NCBI RefSeq assembly: GCF_000430645.1
Contig: NZ_AUMK01000004.1
Location: forward strand, 1 to 64,000
Direction of reading: 5' to 3'
DNA length: 64,000 bases
Origin: Aquimarina latercula DSM 2041
GTDB lineage: Bacteria; Bacteroidota; Bacteroidia; Flavobacteriales; Flavobacteriaceae
This document shows positions 51,921 to 61,428 of this stretch, one piece after another. The translations under genes were made by a program, and so were the position numbers. Every line of letters starts with the position of its first letter. The first letter of the stretch is position 1. The notes beneath the pieces were generated by a model that did no database searches, had not been told where the DNA came from, and worked only from the letters and a program-made list of their open reading frames with translations.

Positions 51921-52832
51921 ATGAAACATTTCAAAACACTATCATCCTTCTTAAATTATATTGAACTCCCTCCTCCAGAGCATCCTATGCTCAGTGTTTT
52001 CTCTACTAAAGGTGAAGGTTTTTTACCTTGTCCGAAAGAAAGTTCGCCTCCTATTACAAATGATTGCTATTCCATTAGTTTGAAGAAAATCGTAAAAGGT
52101 GATTTAAATTATGGAAGAACAAATTATGATTTTACAAATGGTGTTTTGTTTTTTATTGCTCCAAGACAAGTTTTACAATGGGATAATAGTGTATTCTATG
52201 AACAAAAAGGTTTTTCTCTAAATTTTCATGAAGACTTCCTGAAAGGAACAGAATTGGCGAAGCAAATTAAGAAATATAGCTTCTTTTCGTATTCTGTAAA
52301 TGAAGCGTTACACCTTTCGCCAAAAGAAGAAAAACAAGTAGAATCCATTGTAGAAAATATTAATATTGAATACCAGAATAATCAGGATGAATTTAGTAAA
52401 GAAATTATCATTTCTCAATTAAGTACACTTTTAAAATACGCCAAACGCTTTTATGAAAGACAATTTTTAAATCGCAAAGAGCTATCAAATAATCTACTAG
52501 AGCAATTTAATCAACAATTATCAAAGTATTTTGATTCGGGGCAATTGCAAGAAAAAGGTATTCCAAGCATAGAACAAATTGCAGATCAACTATCCGTTTC
52601 GCAACGTTACCTGAGTGATACGCTCAAAAAAGAATCAGGAAAAACTTCTACTGAACATTTGCAGTTGTATTTAATTGATGAAGCCAAGAATGTGTTACTA
52701 AATCCCAACAAAACAATTTCTGAAGTTGCCTATGAATTAGGTTTTGAATACCCTCCTTATTTTTCAAGATTATTTAAAAAGAAAGAAGGTATCAGTCCTA
52801 AAGAGTATAGAAAAAAACACAAAATGAATTAA
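51921..52832 (+). CDS. AraC family transcriptional regulator
   Basis: A 303-aa AraC regulator: variable N-terminal sensor half (KHFKTLSSFLNYIELPPPEHPMLSVFSTKGEG... FTNGVLFFIAPRQVLQW) and C-terminal HTH (IPSIEQIADQLSVSQRYLSDTLKKESGKTSTEHLQLYLIDEAKNVLLNPNKTISEVAYELGFEYPPYFSRLFKKKEGISPKEYRKKH). Three bases separate it from the YHYH gene. It may sense a ligand at the promoter of that or of a nearby operon. Confidence 0.9.
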   Translation: MKHFKTLSSFLNYIELPPPEHPMLSVFSTKGEGFLPCPKESSPPITNDCYSISLKKIVKGDLNYGRTNYDFTNGVLFFIAPRQVLQWDNSVFYEQKGFSLNFHEDFLKGTELAKQIKKYSFFSYSVNEALHLSPKEEKQVESIVENINIEYQNNQDEFSKEIIISQLSTLLKYAKRFYERQFLNRKELSNNLLEQFNQQLSKYFDSGQLQEKGIPSIEQIADQLSVSQRYLSDTLKKESGKTSTEHLQLYLIDEAKNVLLNPNKTISEVAYELGFEYPPYFSRLFKKKEGISPKEYRKKHKMN

Positions 52833-52835
52833 AAA

Positions 52836-54008
52836 ATGAAACATGCTTTATTTGTAATATTAACTCTTACAATCTTGATTTCTTGCAAATTAAATCAGGA
52901 AAAAAAAGAACAACAAGAACCAAATGGACAACGACCATCTTCTGCGCAATTAATGGATGAATTAGACAGTAACAAAGATGGAAAATTATCCAAAACAGAA
53001 GTTAAAGGACCAATTGCAGATAATTTCAATAATATTGACAGTAATAATGATGGCTTTTTAACTTTAGAAGAGTTAAATAAACAAGAGAATAAGCCATCAA
53101 AAATAGCAAATACAAATAAGGATTTGTCTAATGAAATTGATTCCTCTATGAAGGTAATTCCTGTAAATACAGATTACTTCATTTCAGAAAATATAATTGA
53201 CAGTATTAAAAAGGAAATGGTTGAATTAAATGGCATTAAGACACTATGCTACGTCATTAAAACAAATTCTCAAGCAACTGAACATGAAATGGGTCCTTGG
53301 TGCCCTCGACATATTGAAGATGGGATGGAGAAAGCAGGAATTTGGTTTAAGGATGATAAAGTTTATGATGTTTCGGGACACTTTATTTCCAAATTGAACG
53401 AATTTTATAGTGATGACAAATGGAAATTATATAGAGAAGATGGAACTATTAAAGTTACCGACACCGAAGAAGGTTGCTTGGCGGCGGCAAAACCACAAGT
53501 AGAGGAAAAATATCATAACTATTGTGTAGAATGTTTGCCAGAATATTTTAAAGATCAAGTAACAACCTTTGTGATTCCGGTAACACCAAAATATATAAAA
53601 ACTACTCAAAATTTTGGAAGAGGTGGAATAGGCATTGCTTTCAATGGTGTTAAATATGACCCACCTGCTCCAACACATGCAATATTAGCGGCACATACCA
53701 TTGCTCCTTTGGACGACCACGGAGGTCACGTAAATCCACATGGAGGTTATCATTATCACGCAGTCACTGGCTCTACTAAAGAAATTACCCAAACTAATTC
53801 GCACTCCTCTATGATTGGGTATGCAATTGACGGTTTTGGAATTTATGGTTTGATAGATAAAAAAGGTAATAAATCCGAAAATTTAGACGAATGCGGTGGC
53901 CATTTTGATGATGAACGAGGATATCATTATCATGCGGGCGAACCAGGAGGAAACCAAATTATAAAATGTTTACACGGATTACCTGGCTATACCCAAACAA
54001 AAGAGTAG
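52836..54008 (+). CDS. Exported YHYH-domain lipoprotein with EF-hands
   Basis: A 390-aa lipoprotein (signal ending SCKLNQ). Residues about 45-85 hold two EF-hand-like calcium loops (DSNKDGKLSKTE, DSNNDGFLTLEE). The main domain (about 250-385) is a YHYH domain with GGYHYHAVTG and RGYHYHAG metal-ligand repeats and GPWCPRHI, YAIDGFGIYG and LDECGGH. YHYH proteins are secreted and of uncertain function, probably metal-binding. It sits directly behind the AraC gene. Confidence 0.86.
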   Translation: MKHALFVILTLTILISCKLNQEKKEQQEPNGQRPSSAQLMDELDSNKDGKLSKTEVKGPIADNFNNIDSNNDGFLTLEELNKQENKPSKIANTNKDLSNEIDSSMKVIPVNTDYFISENIIDSIKKEMVELNGIKTLCYVIKTNSQATEHEMGPWCPRHIEDGMEKAGIWFKDDKVYDVSGHFISKLNEFYSDDKWKLYREDGTIKVTDTEEGCLAAAKPQVEEKYHNYCVECLPEYFKDQVTTFVIPVTPKYIKTTQNFGRGGIGIAFNGVKYDPPAPTHAILAAHTIAPLDDHGGHVNPHGGYHYHAVTGSTKEITQTNSHSSMIGYAIDGFGIYGLIDKKGNKSENLDECGGHFDDERGYHYHAGEPGGNQIIKCLHGLPGYTQTKE

Positions 54009-54107
54009 AAAATATAAAACAAAGGCTTTACATATGTGCATTAGATAAGGTACCGTAACCAAATCGTTAGCTGTAATGTTTAGTATCTGAAGTTAATAAA
54101 AAAGGTA

Positions 54108-54842
54108 ATGAACGAACTTTATACCAATTTAGCCGAAGTTTATGAAGCAATGTACTCCTCTTTTATTGATTACAAGAGTGAATTCGAATTTTATGCAAGT
54201 ATTCTTAAAAAAAACGATAAAAAGCAAGTACTAGAATTAGGAAGTGGAATCGGGCATTTGGGTAATTACTTTCAAAAAAATGAATTTGAATATTCAGGTA
54301 TTGATTTAAGTGAAGGAATGGTCAAAATTGCCAAAAGAAAATATCCCAAGTGCAAATTCTCAAAGGAAGATATACGTTCTTTTAAGTTGGATAAGCAAGT
54401 AGGAAGTATGCTAATGGTAGGCAGAACTATCAGCTATCTATTGACTAATAAAGATGTTTTATCCACTTTTCATAATGTATACAATAATCTTAAAGAAAAA
54501 GGAATATTTAGTTTTGACTTTATTGATGCTGAAAAATTTATACCTTCAATTTGGCATAGGAAAGAAGTCTTTCATAATGCAACTTATGAGAACGAGGAAT
54601 ATCTAAGAAAAAGTATATGGAATATAGACTTAGATAAAGGAATGACCTTTAACTGGGAATCTCACTATTTCAAGAAATCGAAAGATGGCTTAAAAGAAAT
54701 CGGAATAGATAAATCAGTGATTAGAACTTTTACTAGAGAGGAAATTAGAATATTTCTAGAGCTTAATGATTTTAAAATAAAAGAAATCATATCGAAAGAA
54801 TCTTACGCATTTCCAACATATGTAATCGTAGCAGAAAAGTGA
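54108..54842 (+). CDS. SAM-dependent methyltransferase
   Basis: A 244-aa class I SAM methyltransferase: VLELGSGIGHLG (SAM loop), GIDLSEGMVKIAKRKYP, DIRSFKLDKQVGSMLMVGRTISYL and LKEKGIFSFDFID. The substrate is unknown (small-molecule or ubiquinone-type methyltransferases share these motifs). It is set 99 bases after the YHYH gene, and the gap contains a CGTTAGCTGTAATG resembling a cassette start. It stands alone. Confidence 0.88.
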   Translation: MNELYTNLAEVYEAMYSSFIDYKSEFEFYASILKKNDKKQVLELGSGIGHLGNYFQKNEFEYSGIDLSEGMVKIAKRKYPKCKFSKEDIRSFKLDKQVGSMLMVGRTISYLLTNKDVLSTFHNVYNNLKEKGIFSFDFIDAEKFIPSIWHRKEVFHNATYENEEYLRKSIWNIDLDKGMTFNWESHYFKKSKDGLKEIGIDKSVIRTFTREEIRIFLELNDFKIKEIISKESYAFPTYVIVAEK

Positions 54843-55044
54843 TGTATTATTCGCATAGAATAATTTCTTTTAAATCTTTTAGTTATATATTATTTTCTTC
54901 AAAATCAATTACGGAATTACGTTTTGTCTAGATTTAATTTTATTTTATTTTAACAATATATTTTTTTCAATTTTAATTCGTTTATACGTTAAATTAAAAA
55001 GCTGCATTTGCTGTTTTAACCTTAAACCAACTAAAATAACCTCA

Positions 55045-56616
55045 ATGAAAAAGATCACACTTCTCTTGGCAATTATTACATTATCTGTAATAAAATTAAA
55101 TGCTCAACTTACACTTCCCTACACTTTTGAAAATAAATCAAGATATGCAGATGAAGATATTTATATTGGATTAGTTGGTAAGATGGAACCTACTGGCGAT
55201 GTTTGGATGAATATAAACAATAGCTCTTTAATCGCTATGTCTGCTGATGATAATACTGTAGATGGACCAGAATGGAGTGAACCTGCCGGATGGAAATATC
55301 CTGACATTTTCACTAAGTTAAGTGACATTAAAGACAGAAAAATCCAAATTCCTCACGGATTATATGCTTGTAGAATTTTTATTTCTTTTGAATCACCTAT
55401 GTATTTGCGTTTTCATGAAACTGGTGGTTACGCCGGTGCTAATTTAAATTCAGAATCAGACCCTAATGATGGGATTCGTTGGGAATTGGTTGAATTAACT
55501 TGGGGAGATGCTGGTTTATGGACCAATACTAGTCGTGTTGATGCGTATCAATACCCAATGGGATTAGAAGTACATGGGTTTTCTGGCGGTGTTACAGGAG
55601 AAACTTATGAAGAATCCTATAACGAAGCTGTCAACGGAAATGGAACTCCTCAATTTAAAAAAATTGGAGAATTATTATCCCATGATGAAATTTTAGCCGC
55701 TTGGGATGAAAATGTGAGTACCGATTATTTGGTTGCTAAAACAATAAAAACCCATTCTTATGACGGAGAACCTATTATAGAACAACCATCTAAAGTAGAT
55801 GAATTCCCAAAAGATGTTTTAGACGCATATATTGATGATATTTGGGAGACTTATAGTATTTATGACTTACATATTAATATTGGAGACCGAGGAACATGGG
55901 TAGGTAGGGTTAATAATGATAACCAATTTATTTTTACCGATCCGGCTGATGGAACTATTGCCACTATTTATGACAAACCTACAACGGTAAATGCAATAGA
56001 AGGTTCTGGCTATTTAGCTTATACTCCTCATGATGCTAGTGTAAATACTGAAGCATATAATGAAGATTTAATGATTCAGGCGCAAATGGCTGCAGCCATA
56101 AGTCGACATGCTATTTATACAAATATCACAGATGAAACTGTTCAATATTCTCATGATGTAACTCGTTTTTTTCAAATAGAACCTTATAACGAATACGTAA
56201 GCTTTTTTCATGATGACGTCATTAGTTTTGAATCTCAAACATATGCATTTGCTTATGACGACGTTGGTGATCATTCATCTACAATTCAATCTACATTCCC
56301 AACGGAAGTAAAAGTAATTATTGGTGGATATTCTGAAGATAATGTTTTATCTAATTCCGAAACATCAATAAATGATGAGTTAATGATACTATATCCAAAT
56401 CCTACAAATGGAAACAATATTATACTATCTGGTATAGAAAATGATGTTATGATAGATATTTATACTATTGAAGGAAAACTAATTAAATCCGAAGAAGCTA
56501 TAAGCACTAAAAATATCCAAATCGAAACCTCTAATTTAACTAATGGTCTATATCTAGCTGAGATAAATAGTAAAGACAATAAGTATACTAAAACATTCAA
56601 GTTTTTAATAAACTAA
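55045..56616 (+). CDS. GH64 beta-1,3-glucanase with T9SS tail
   Basis: A 523-aa secreted enzyme: signal peptide (MKKITLLLAIITLSVIKLNAQ); a thaumatin-like GH64 module (about 22-420) with LPYTFENKSRYADEDIYIGLVGK, PEWSEPAGWKYPDIFTKLSDIKDRKIQIPHGLYACRIFISFESPMYLRF, RWELVELTW (the catalytic Glu position) and WTNTSRVDAYQYPMGLEVHGFSGG (Asp position); and a C-terminal type IX tail (LYPNPTNGNNIILSG...GLYLAEI). It cleaves beta-1,3-glucans such as laminarin or fungal wall glucan and is exported by T9SS. It is alone, with a 200-base AT-rich upstream gap. Confidence 0.88.
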   Translation: MKKITLLLAIITLSVIKLNAQLTLPYTFENKSRYADEDIYIGLVGKMEPTGDVWMNINNSSLIAMSADDNTVDGPEWSEPAGWKYPDIFTKLSDIKDRKIQIPHGLYACRIFISFESPMYLRFHETGGYAGANLNSESDPNDGIRWELVELTWGDAGLWTNTSRVDAYQYPMGLEVHGFSGGVTGETYEESYNEAVNGNGTPQFKKIGELLSHDEILAAWDENVSTDYLVAKTIKTHSYDGEPIIEQPSKVDEFPKDVLDAYIDDIWETYSIYDLHINIGDRGTWVGRVNNDNQFIFTDPADGTIATIYDKPTTVNAIEGSGYLAYTPHDASVNTEAYNEDLMIQAQMAAAISRHAIYTNITDETVQYSHDVTRFFQIEPYNEYVSFFHDDVISFESQTYAFAYDDVGDHSSTIQSTFPTEVKVIIGGYSEDNVLSNSETSINDELMILYPNPTNGNNIILSGIENDVMIDIYTIEGKLIKSEEAISTKNIQIETSNLTNGLYLAEINSKDNKYTKTFKFLIN

Positions 56617-56895
56617 TCAGTTATACAACATACCGTTTAGTAGAAACTCACAGAATCTAAACAGAATAAAGATGAGATCTACAGTAGAAAAAAATGAAAA
56701 AGTGCTACTGTAGTATCTATATCTATCTATCCACTTTATCTAAATATATTGGAGAAATAGAAGACCAATTTGAATTATACAGACAATGTAGATATCTAGA
56801 TAAACTGGTTAATGAATTAACAAAAATTCGCAAAGTGAGAAAATTTATGTGAGAAGAAAAGAAATACTATCGATATCCATAAAATATCTACGATA

Positions 56896-57759
56896 TTATA
56901 AATTTTCTAATTTGGCAAAGCCCACTGTTTTTCTATAAATATCAGGAGAAACTCCTACTTTCTTTTTGAAAAATCTACTAAAATAAAATTCGTCATCATA
57001 CCCAAGACTAGCTGCAATTTGTTTTAAAGGTTTTGAAGTCAAATAAAGTTCGCGTTTAGCCTCGATAACTATTCTATTAGAAATTAATGAACTTGGTGTC
57101 TGTTTCAAATATTTTTTCACAATTCCTGCCAACGTTTTTGTGCTAACACATAAAATATCCGCATACTCTTTAGGAGAATGCAACTTAAAATAATTATTCT
57201 CGATAGAATCTATTAAATTTTGCAAAATCTCGGATTTTCCATCAGAAAACTTCGGTACTATATCCTTATTAAAATGTCTTTTCTGTCTGACTCCTTCTAT
57301 CAAAAACACCTTTAAAAAAGCTACAAGAACTTCATGCTGCGCTATAGAGTCTTTATCCATCTCCTTTGATATTTGATCAATCAGATTAAAAAACAGTGTT
57401 TCTTCTAAAACTTGAAAATGTGGAAGATCATAAAAATTATTAAAAAGAATTCCTTCTGTTTCTATTTCATTTTGATGACGATAGGTACAAAAAAAATCAG
57501 GATGAAAATTTAATAACCATCCGGAGGAAGGTTCCTTGGAAGTAATCATAAAAGGCTGATAAGGCGACATGCAAATCATCTGATTACCTTTTAATTCATA
57601 AGCAAACAAATCTGCATTAAGCCTATAATCACTGCCTTTCAATAAAATAATAGAATAATAATTTTTTCTTTGTAAATGGTCAAACTGACTAAGGTTTTCA
57701 AACCTTTCTAGTCTAAAAGCAAGTTCACCATTTTGTTTATCAATAATAGTTTGGGCCAT
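56896..57759 (-). CDS. AraC family regulator
   Basis: A 287-aa AraC regulator on the minus strand. The N-terminal half is a cupin-like sensor (SYYSIILLKGSDYRLNADLFAYELKGNQMICMSPYQPF) and the C-terminal HTH is PKEYADILCVSTKTLAGIVKKYLKQTPSSLISNRIVIEAKRELYLTSKPLKQIAASLGYDDEFYFSRFFKKKVGVSPDIYRK. It is downstream of the double monooxygenase gene on the same strand, separated by a hairpin terminator (57799-57823), so the two may be regulated separately. Confidence 0.88.
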   Translation of the reverse strand: MAQTIIDKQNGELAFRLERFENLSQFDHLQRKNYYSIILLKGSDYRLNADLFAYELKGNQMICMSPYQPFMITSKEPSSGWLLNFHPDFFCTYRHQNEIETEGILFNNFYDLPHFQVLEETLFFNLIDQISKEMDKDSIAQHEVLVAFLKVFLIEGVRQKRHFNKDIVPKFSDGKSEILQNLIDSIENNYFKLHSPKEYADILCVSTKTLAGIVKKYLKQTPSSLISNRIVIEAKRELYLTSKPLKQIAASLGYDDEFYFSRFFKKKVGVSPDIYRKTVGFAKLENL

Positions 57760-57798
57760 ACCTAATCTATTTTTCTTTTAGAATCACGGATTAAAAAG

Positions 57799-57823
57799 AA
57801 AGGAGTGTAAGAAACACTCCTTT
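57799..57823 (-). terminator. Rho-independent-like terminator
   Basis: AAAGGAGTGT pairs with ACACTCCTTT around a four-base loop. On the minus strand the hairpin is followed by a T-rich run and lies 13 bases after the stop of the gene ending at 57836. Confidence 0.7.
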
Positions 57824-57835
57824 CGAAGATAACAA

Positions 57836-58549
57836 TTATTTTGAAGCCAAAATGTCTATTTTTCGAATTGCGGATGGTTCAAAATTTTCTAGAATAGAAG
57901 AAGCATTTTCCATAAGTGCTGCTGCAACCTTACCTGATAGATGTGCATCTCTACCAGAATCTTCTAAAAAAGTATCAAAGATACCATACGTAGTAGCATC
58001 TATTTTAAAAGCATACCACGACAACGTTTTAGGCTCCTCTCCTACTAGTTGTTTTCCTATATTAAGAAAGTTTTCTACTTCTGCCGTTTTTACTTTTTTC
58101 GCTTTCATAATAACGAGCAAGCCTATATTTTGTGAATCCAGTTTATGATTAGAAGCCAATATATCTATCGTTCTGATATCTTTAATGGGGTCAAAATTTT
58201 CTAATAAATCTGCTGCATTAGTTAGTAATGCCTTAGCAACTTCGCCTTTTAAATGTGCTTGTCTACCTTCTTCTACTTTAAAAGTATCATAGATACCAAA
58301 AGTGTTTTTATCTATCTGAAAAGCAAACCAGGATACTGTATTAGGTTCTCTTTCTACCAGGTGTAATCCTTCAAGTAAGAAGTCTTTAACTTCTTGTTCT
58401 TTTCCTGATTTAGCTTTCATAATTACTAATAATCCGATAGTTTCTTTTTCTTTCATAGTACTTGTATTTATAGATTTTGAAAATGTTTGAACTGAAAATC
58501 CTAGAAAAAATACTAGGAATGTTAATTTTAATGGAACGTTAGTTTTCAT
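57836..58549 (-). CDS. Exported double antibiotic-biosynthesis-monooxygenase-like protein
   Basis: A 237-aa protein. The frame is open to 58687, but ATG at 58549 gives a proper signal peptide (MKTNVPLKLTFLVFFLGFSVQTFS). Two tandem ABM-like units follow (about 32-125 and 137-235), each with GLLVIMKAKxxK, an EVxxFLxxGxxLVxxEPxTxSWxAFxID block, TFGIYDTF/TYGIFDTF, GRxAHLxGxVAxALxxNAxxLLENFDP, and IRxIDILAS. ABM domains act as dimeric quinol or small-aromatic monooxygenases; export of such a protein is unusual. It is divergent to the CPBP gene. Confidence 0.84.
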   Translation of the reverse strand: MKTNVPLKLTFLVFFLGFSVQTFSKSINTSTMKEKETIGLLVIMKAKSGKEQEVKDFLLEGLHLVEREPNTVSWFAFQIDKNTFGIYDTFKVEEGRQAHLKGEVAKALLTNAADLLENFDPIKDIRTIDILASNHKLDSQNIGLLVIMKAKKVKTAEVENFLNIGKQLVGEEPKTLSWYAFKIDATTYGIFDTFLEDSGRDAHLSGKVAAALMENASSILENFEPSAIRKIDILASK

Positions 58550-58799
58550 TTTTTCTCGTTTTTTATTCGGTACAAATTTGGGTTGAAATAAAGATCTATG
58601 GAATGGATATTTATTACTAAAGCATGGACAATTTTCAAAAAAAGAAATACTATCAAATCTACTATCTCTATAATTATGTATAAACACTTGAATGTTTGGT
58701 TTAACAGAAGCTATGTTAATTATCTTAAAGTCAATTAGATAGAGACTCTAACGTTTATTAAAAATAATTATATATTTAGATATAAAATAAAGAAACAGA

Positions 58800-59501
58800 A
58801 TGATAGGAATTTTAGTAATAATAACGATCTCATGGTTGCTTTTACATTTTTTTCTTAAAAAAAATATTTTAGCTTTAGGCTTTCTTCCTTTAGCTAAAAG
58901 ATTAAAGCAATTCCTAATTGGTTTTTTTATTACTGCGGTACTTTGTACTCTTGCACAAAATTTAGAATCCTATTTAAAATCATCCACTTGGATATTAAAT
59001 ACCGGTATTAATATTAGTATTATTTTAAAATCGTTTTGGTGGGATTTTAAATCTGTATTGACTGAGGAATTGATTTTTCGCGGAGCACTATTATATATTA
59101 TAATCCAAAAAATTGGCTCTAGAAAAGGTATTTTAATTTCTGCCATTTCATTCGGAATTTATCATTGGTTTTCTTTTGGTATTTTAGGAAATATTGTTGC
59201 CATGATTTTAGTGTTCATTGGAACTGGATTGATGGGATACGCTTGGGCTTGGGCCTTTTCTAAAACTAAATCTATCTTATTACCTTTTGAACTTCATTTA
59301 GGTTGGAATTTTATTCATAACACCATATTTTCAAGAGGTCCGCTTGGTGAATTAGTACTAATTTCAAAAGGCGGGACTGAATTAACTGATTGGATATCTT
59401 TATTAAATTTCGTCAGTGGTCTGGTGATAGTCCCTATATTGATACTAATCTACGTTAGGTATTTTGTAAAACAAGAAACAGAATTTACATCAATTAATTA
59501 A
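58800..59501 (+). CDS. CPBP intramembrane metalloprotease-like protein
   Basis: A 233-aa membrane protein with about six segments and the CPBP (Abi) motifs: EELIFRG (EExxxR, the glutamates and Arg), YHWFSFG (HxxxF), and HLGWNFIHN (HxxxN) near residue 180. CPBP proteins are putative intramembrane proteases or peptide/bacteriocin immunity factors. It begins at ATG 58800. Its stop adjoins a relic recombination-site half at 59501. Confidence 0.88.
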   Translation: MIGILVIITISWLLLHFFLKKNILALGFLPLAKRLKQFLIGFFITAVLCTLAQNLESYLKSSTWILNTGINISIILKSFWWDFKSVLTEELIFRGALLYIIIQKIGSRKGILISAISFGIYHWFSFGILGNIVAMILVFIGTGLMGYAWAWAFSKTKSILLPFELHLGWNFIHNTIFSRGPLGELVLISKGGTELTDWISLLNFVSGLVIVPILILIYVRYFVKQETEFTSIN

Positions 59502-59573
59502 TAAAAAGTTTTGCTTAGTGCTTAATCTAAAAATCAGTAATTTTAGTTCTGTATTAACTATAACCTAACTCTT
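59501..59573 (+). repeat. Relic right half of a family E attC-like site
   Basis: AAAAGTTTTGCTTAGTGCTT followed by AATC lines up with the right half of sites 10 and 16 (AAAAGTTTTGGCTAAGTGCT) and continues through GTATTAACTATAACC in register. The core GTT is CTT here (CTTAGAGCCCAC). No left half is present. Confidence 0.65.
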
Positions 59574-59596
59574 AGAGCCCACTTCTAAAACATCAA

Positions 59597-61420
59597 ATGA
59601 AAAAACATATATTAATTCTAGCTTGTTTCTATTTTGTATACGGGATTAAAGCACAGGAAAAAATTATGGTGAATGCCATCAATCGCGAATCCACCTCACT
59701 TAATGGTTATTGGAAATATATTGTAGATCCATATGAAAATGGGTTTTACAATTATAGATATGAACCATTTGAAAATCAAGAAAATCCAGGAAACGGTGCT
59801 TTCTTTACCAATGCCAAACGTAAATCAAAATCAGATTTAGTGGAGTATGATTTTGATAAAATGGATAGCCTTAAAGTTCCTGGCGATTGGAACTCACAAA
59901 AGGAAAAGTTATTCTATTATGAAGGTACTTTATGGTATAAAAAATCGTTCGATTATACTAAAAAACAAGAAGATAGTAGAGTATTTGTCTATTTCGGGGC
60001 CTCAAATTATGAAACCGACGTTTATCTCAACGGAAAGAAATTAGGTAAACATATTGGTGGATTTACTCCATTTCAGTTTGAAATTTCCAAATTATTAAAA
60101 CCTAAAGGGAATTATATAGTAGTTAAAGTTGATAACAAAAGAAAAAGAGATGCTGTTCCTACTTTAAATACAGATTGGTGGAATTATGGCGGAATTACAC
60201 GAGAAGTAAAGCTTATAGAAACTAGTAGTACGTTTATTTCTGACTATCAACTTTATTTAGACGATGAGGACACTAAAATAATAACAGGTCAAATAGAGTT
60301 AAATGGCATTAAACAAGCAGAACAAGAAATTACCATCAATATTCCAGAATTAGGTATTAATGAAAAATTAAAAACAGATAATAATGGTAAATGTACTATT
60401 AAATTAAAGTCCAAAAACATTAGATATTGGTCACCAGAATCTCCAAAATTATATGATGTAACAATTAGTACGCAAGAAGATAAAATAGCAGATCAAATTG
60501 GTTTTAGAACCATAAAAACAAAAGGGGCAGAAATTCTAATTAATGAAAAAAGCTTATTTCTCAAAGGTATTTCTATCCACGAAGAAAGTCCTATCAACGG
60601 CGGTAGATGTAATTCTGAAGAAGACGCAAAAAGGTTATTAGAATATGCTCAAAGTTTAGGGTGTAACTATGTTCGATTAGCCCATTACCCTCATAACGAG
60701 TATATGGTTCGGTTAGCAGATAAAATGGGAATTTTGGTTTGGGAAGAAAACCCTGTTTATTGGACAATTTCTTGGGATAATGAAGAAACGTATCTTAATG
60801 CTCAAAATCAGATTTCGGAAGTTATTAGACGAGACAAAAACCGAGCAAGCGTAATCATTTGGTCAATGGCTAATGAAACCCCTAATAGCGATACTAGAAA
60901 TGAGTTCCTTACCAAACTTGCTAAATTTACCAAAGAACAAGATCCTACTCGTTTGATTAGTGCGGCTTTAGAACAGCACGATTATAACGGTAATCCTAAT
61001 ACAAGAACAATTGACGATCCATTTGCCGAAATTGTCGATGTTTTAAGTTTCAATCAATATATAGGTTGGTATGATGGTGAAATAGAAAAATGTCAGCGAA
61101 TCAAATGGAAAATTACTCAAGACAAGCCTGTAATAATTTCAGAATTTGGTGCTGGAGCTAAATATGGACTGCATGGCGAAAAAGATGATAGATGGACAGA
61201 AGAATATCAAGAATTTCTATATCAAGAAACATTAAAAATGGTTGACGGAATAGAACAATTAAAAGGAATATCACCTTGGGTTTTAGTTGATTTTAAATCT
61301 CCCAGAAGAGTTCTACCAGAAATTCAAGATAACTATAATAGAAAAGGGTTAATTTCGGAAAAAGGTGAAAAGAAAAAAGCTTTTTTCGTCCTCAAAGAAT
61401 ATTACGAGACAAAAAAATAA
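59597..61420 (+). CDS. GH2 beta-glucuronidase-like glycoside hydrolase
   Basis: A 607-aa exported GH2 enzyme with a short signal peptide. It has the sugar-binding and Ig-like domains first (NGYWKYIVDPYENGFYNYRY, GTLWYKKSFDYTKK, NLDWWNYGGITREVKL), then a TIM barrel with FLKGISIHEESPINGGRCNSEEDAKRLLEYAQSLGCNYVRLAHYPHNEYM, acid/base in WSMANETPN and nucleophile in ISEFGAG, and the C-terminal block DNYNRKGLIS. The N-x-K of NRK fits the carboxylate-recognising motif of beta-glucuronidases, favouring uronide rather than galactoside substrates. It follows the relic half-site by 24 bases, in the position a cassette gene would take. Confidence 0.87.
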   Translation: MKKHILILACFYFVYGIKAQEKIMVNAINRESTSLNGYWKYIVDPYENGFYNYRYEPFENQENPGNGAFFTNAKRKSKSDLVEYDFDKMDSLKVPGDWNSQKEKLFYYEGTLWYKKSFDYTKKQEDSRVFVYFGASNYETDVYLNGKKLGKHIGGFTPFQFEISKLLKPKGNYIVVKVDNKRKRDAVPTLNTDWWNYGGITREVKLIETSSTFISDYQLYLDDEDTKIITGQIELNGIKQAEQEITINIPELGINEKLKTDNNGKCTIKLKSKNIRYWSPESPKLYDVTISTQEDKIADQIGFRTIKTKGAEILINEKSLFLKGISIHEESPINGGRCNSEEDAKRLLEYAQSLGCNYVRLAHYPHNEYMVRLADKMGILVWEENPVYWTISWDNEETYLNAQNQISEVIRRDKNRASVIIWSMANETPNSDTRNEFLTKLAKFTKEQDPTRLISAALEQHDYNGNPNTRTIDDPFAEIVDVLSFNQYIGWYDGEIEKCQRIKWKITQDKPVIISEFGAGAKYGLHGEKDDRWTEEYQEFLYQETLKMVDGIEQLKGISPWVLVDFKSPRRVLPEIQDNYNRKGLISEKGEKKKAFFVLKEYYETKK

Positions 61421-61428
61421 GGTAACCA

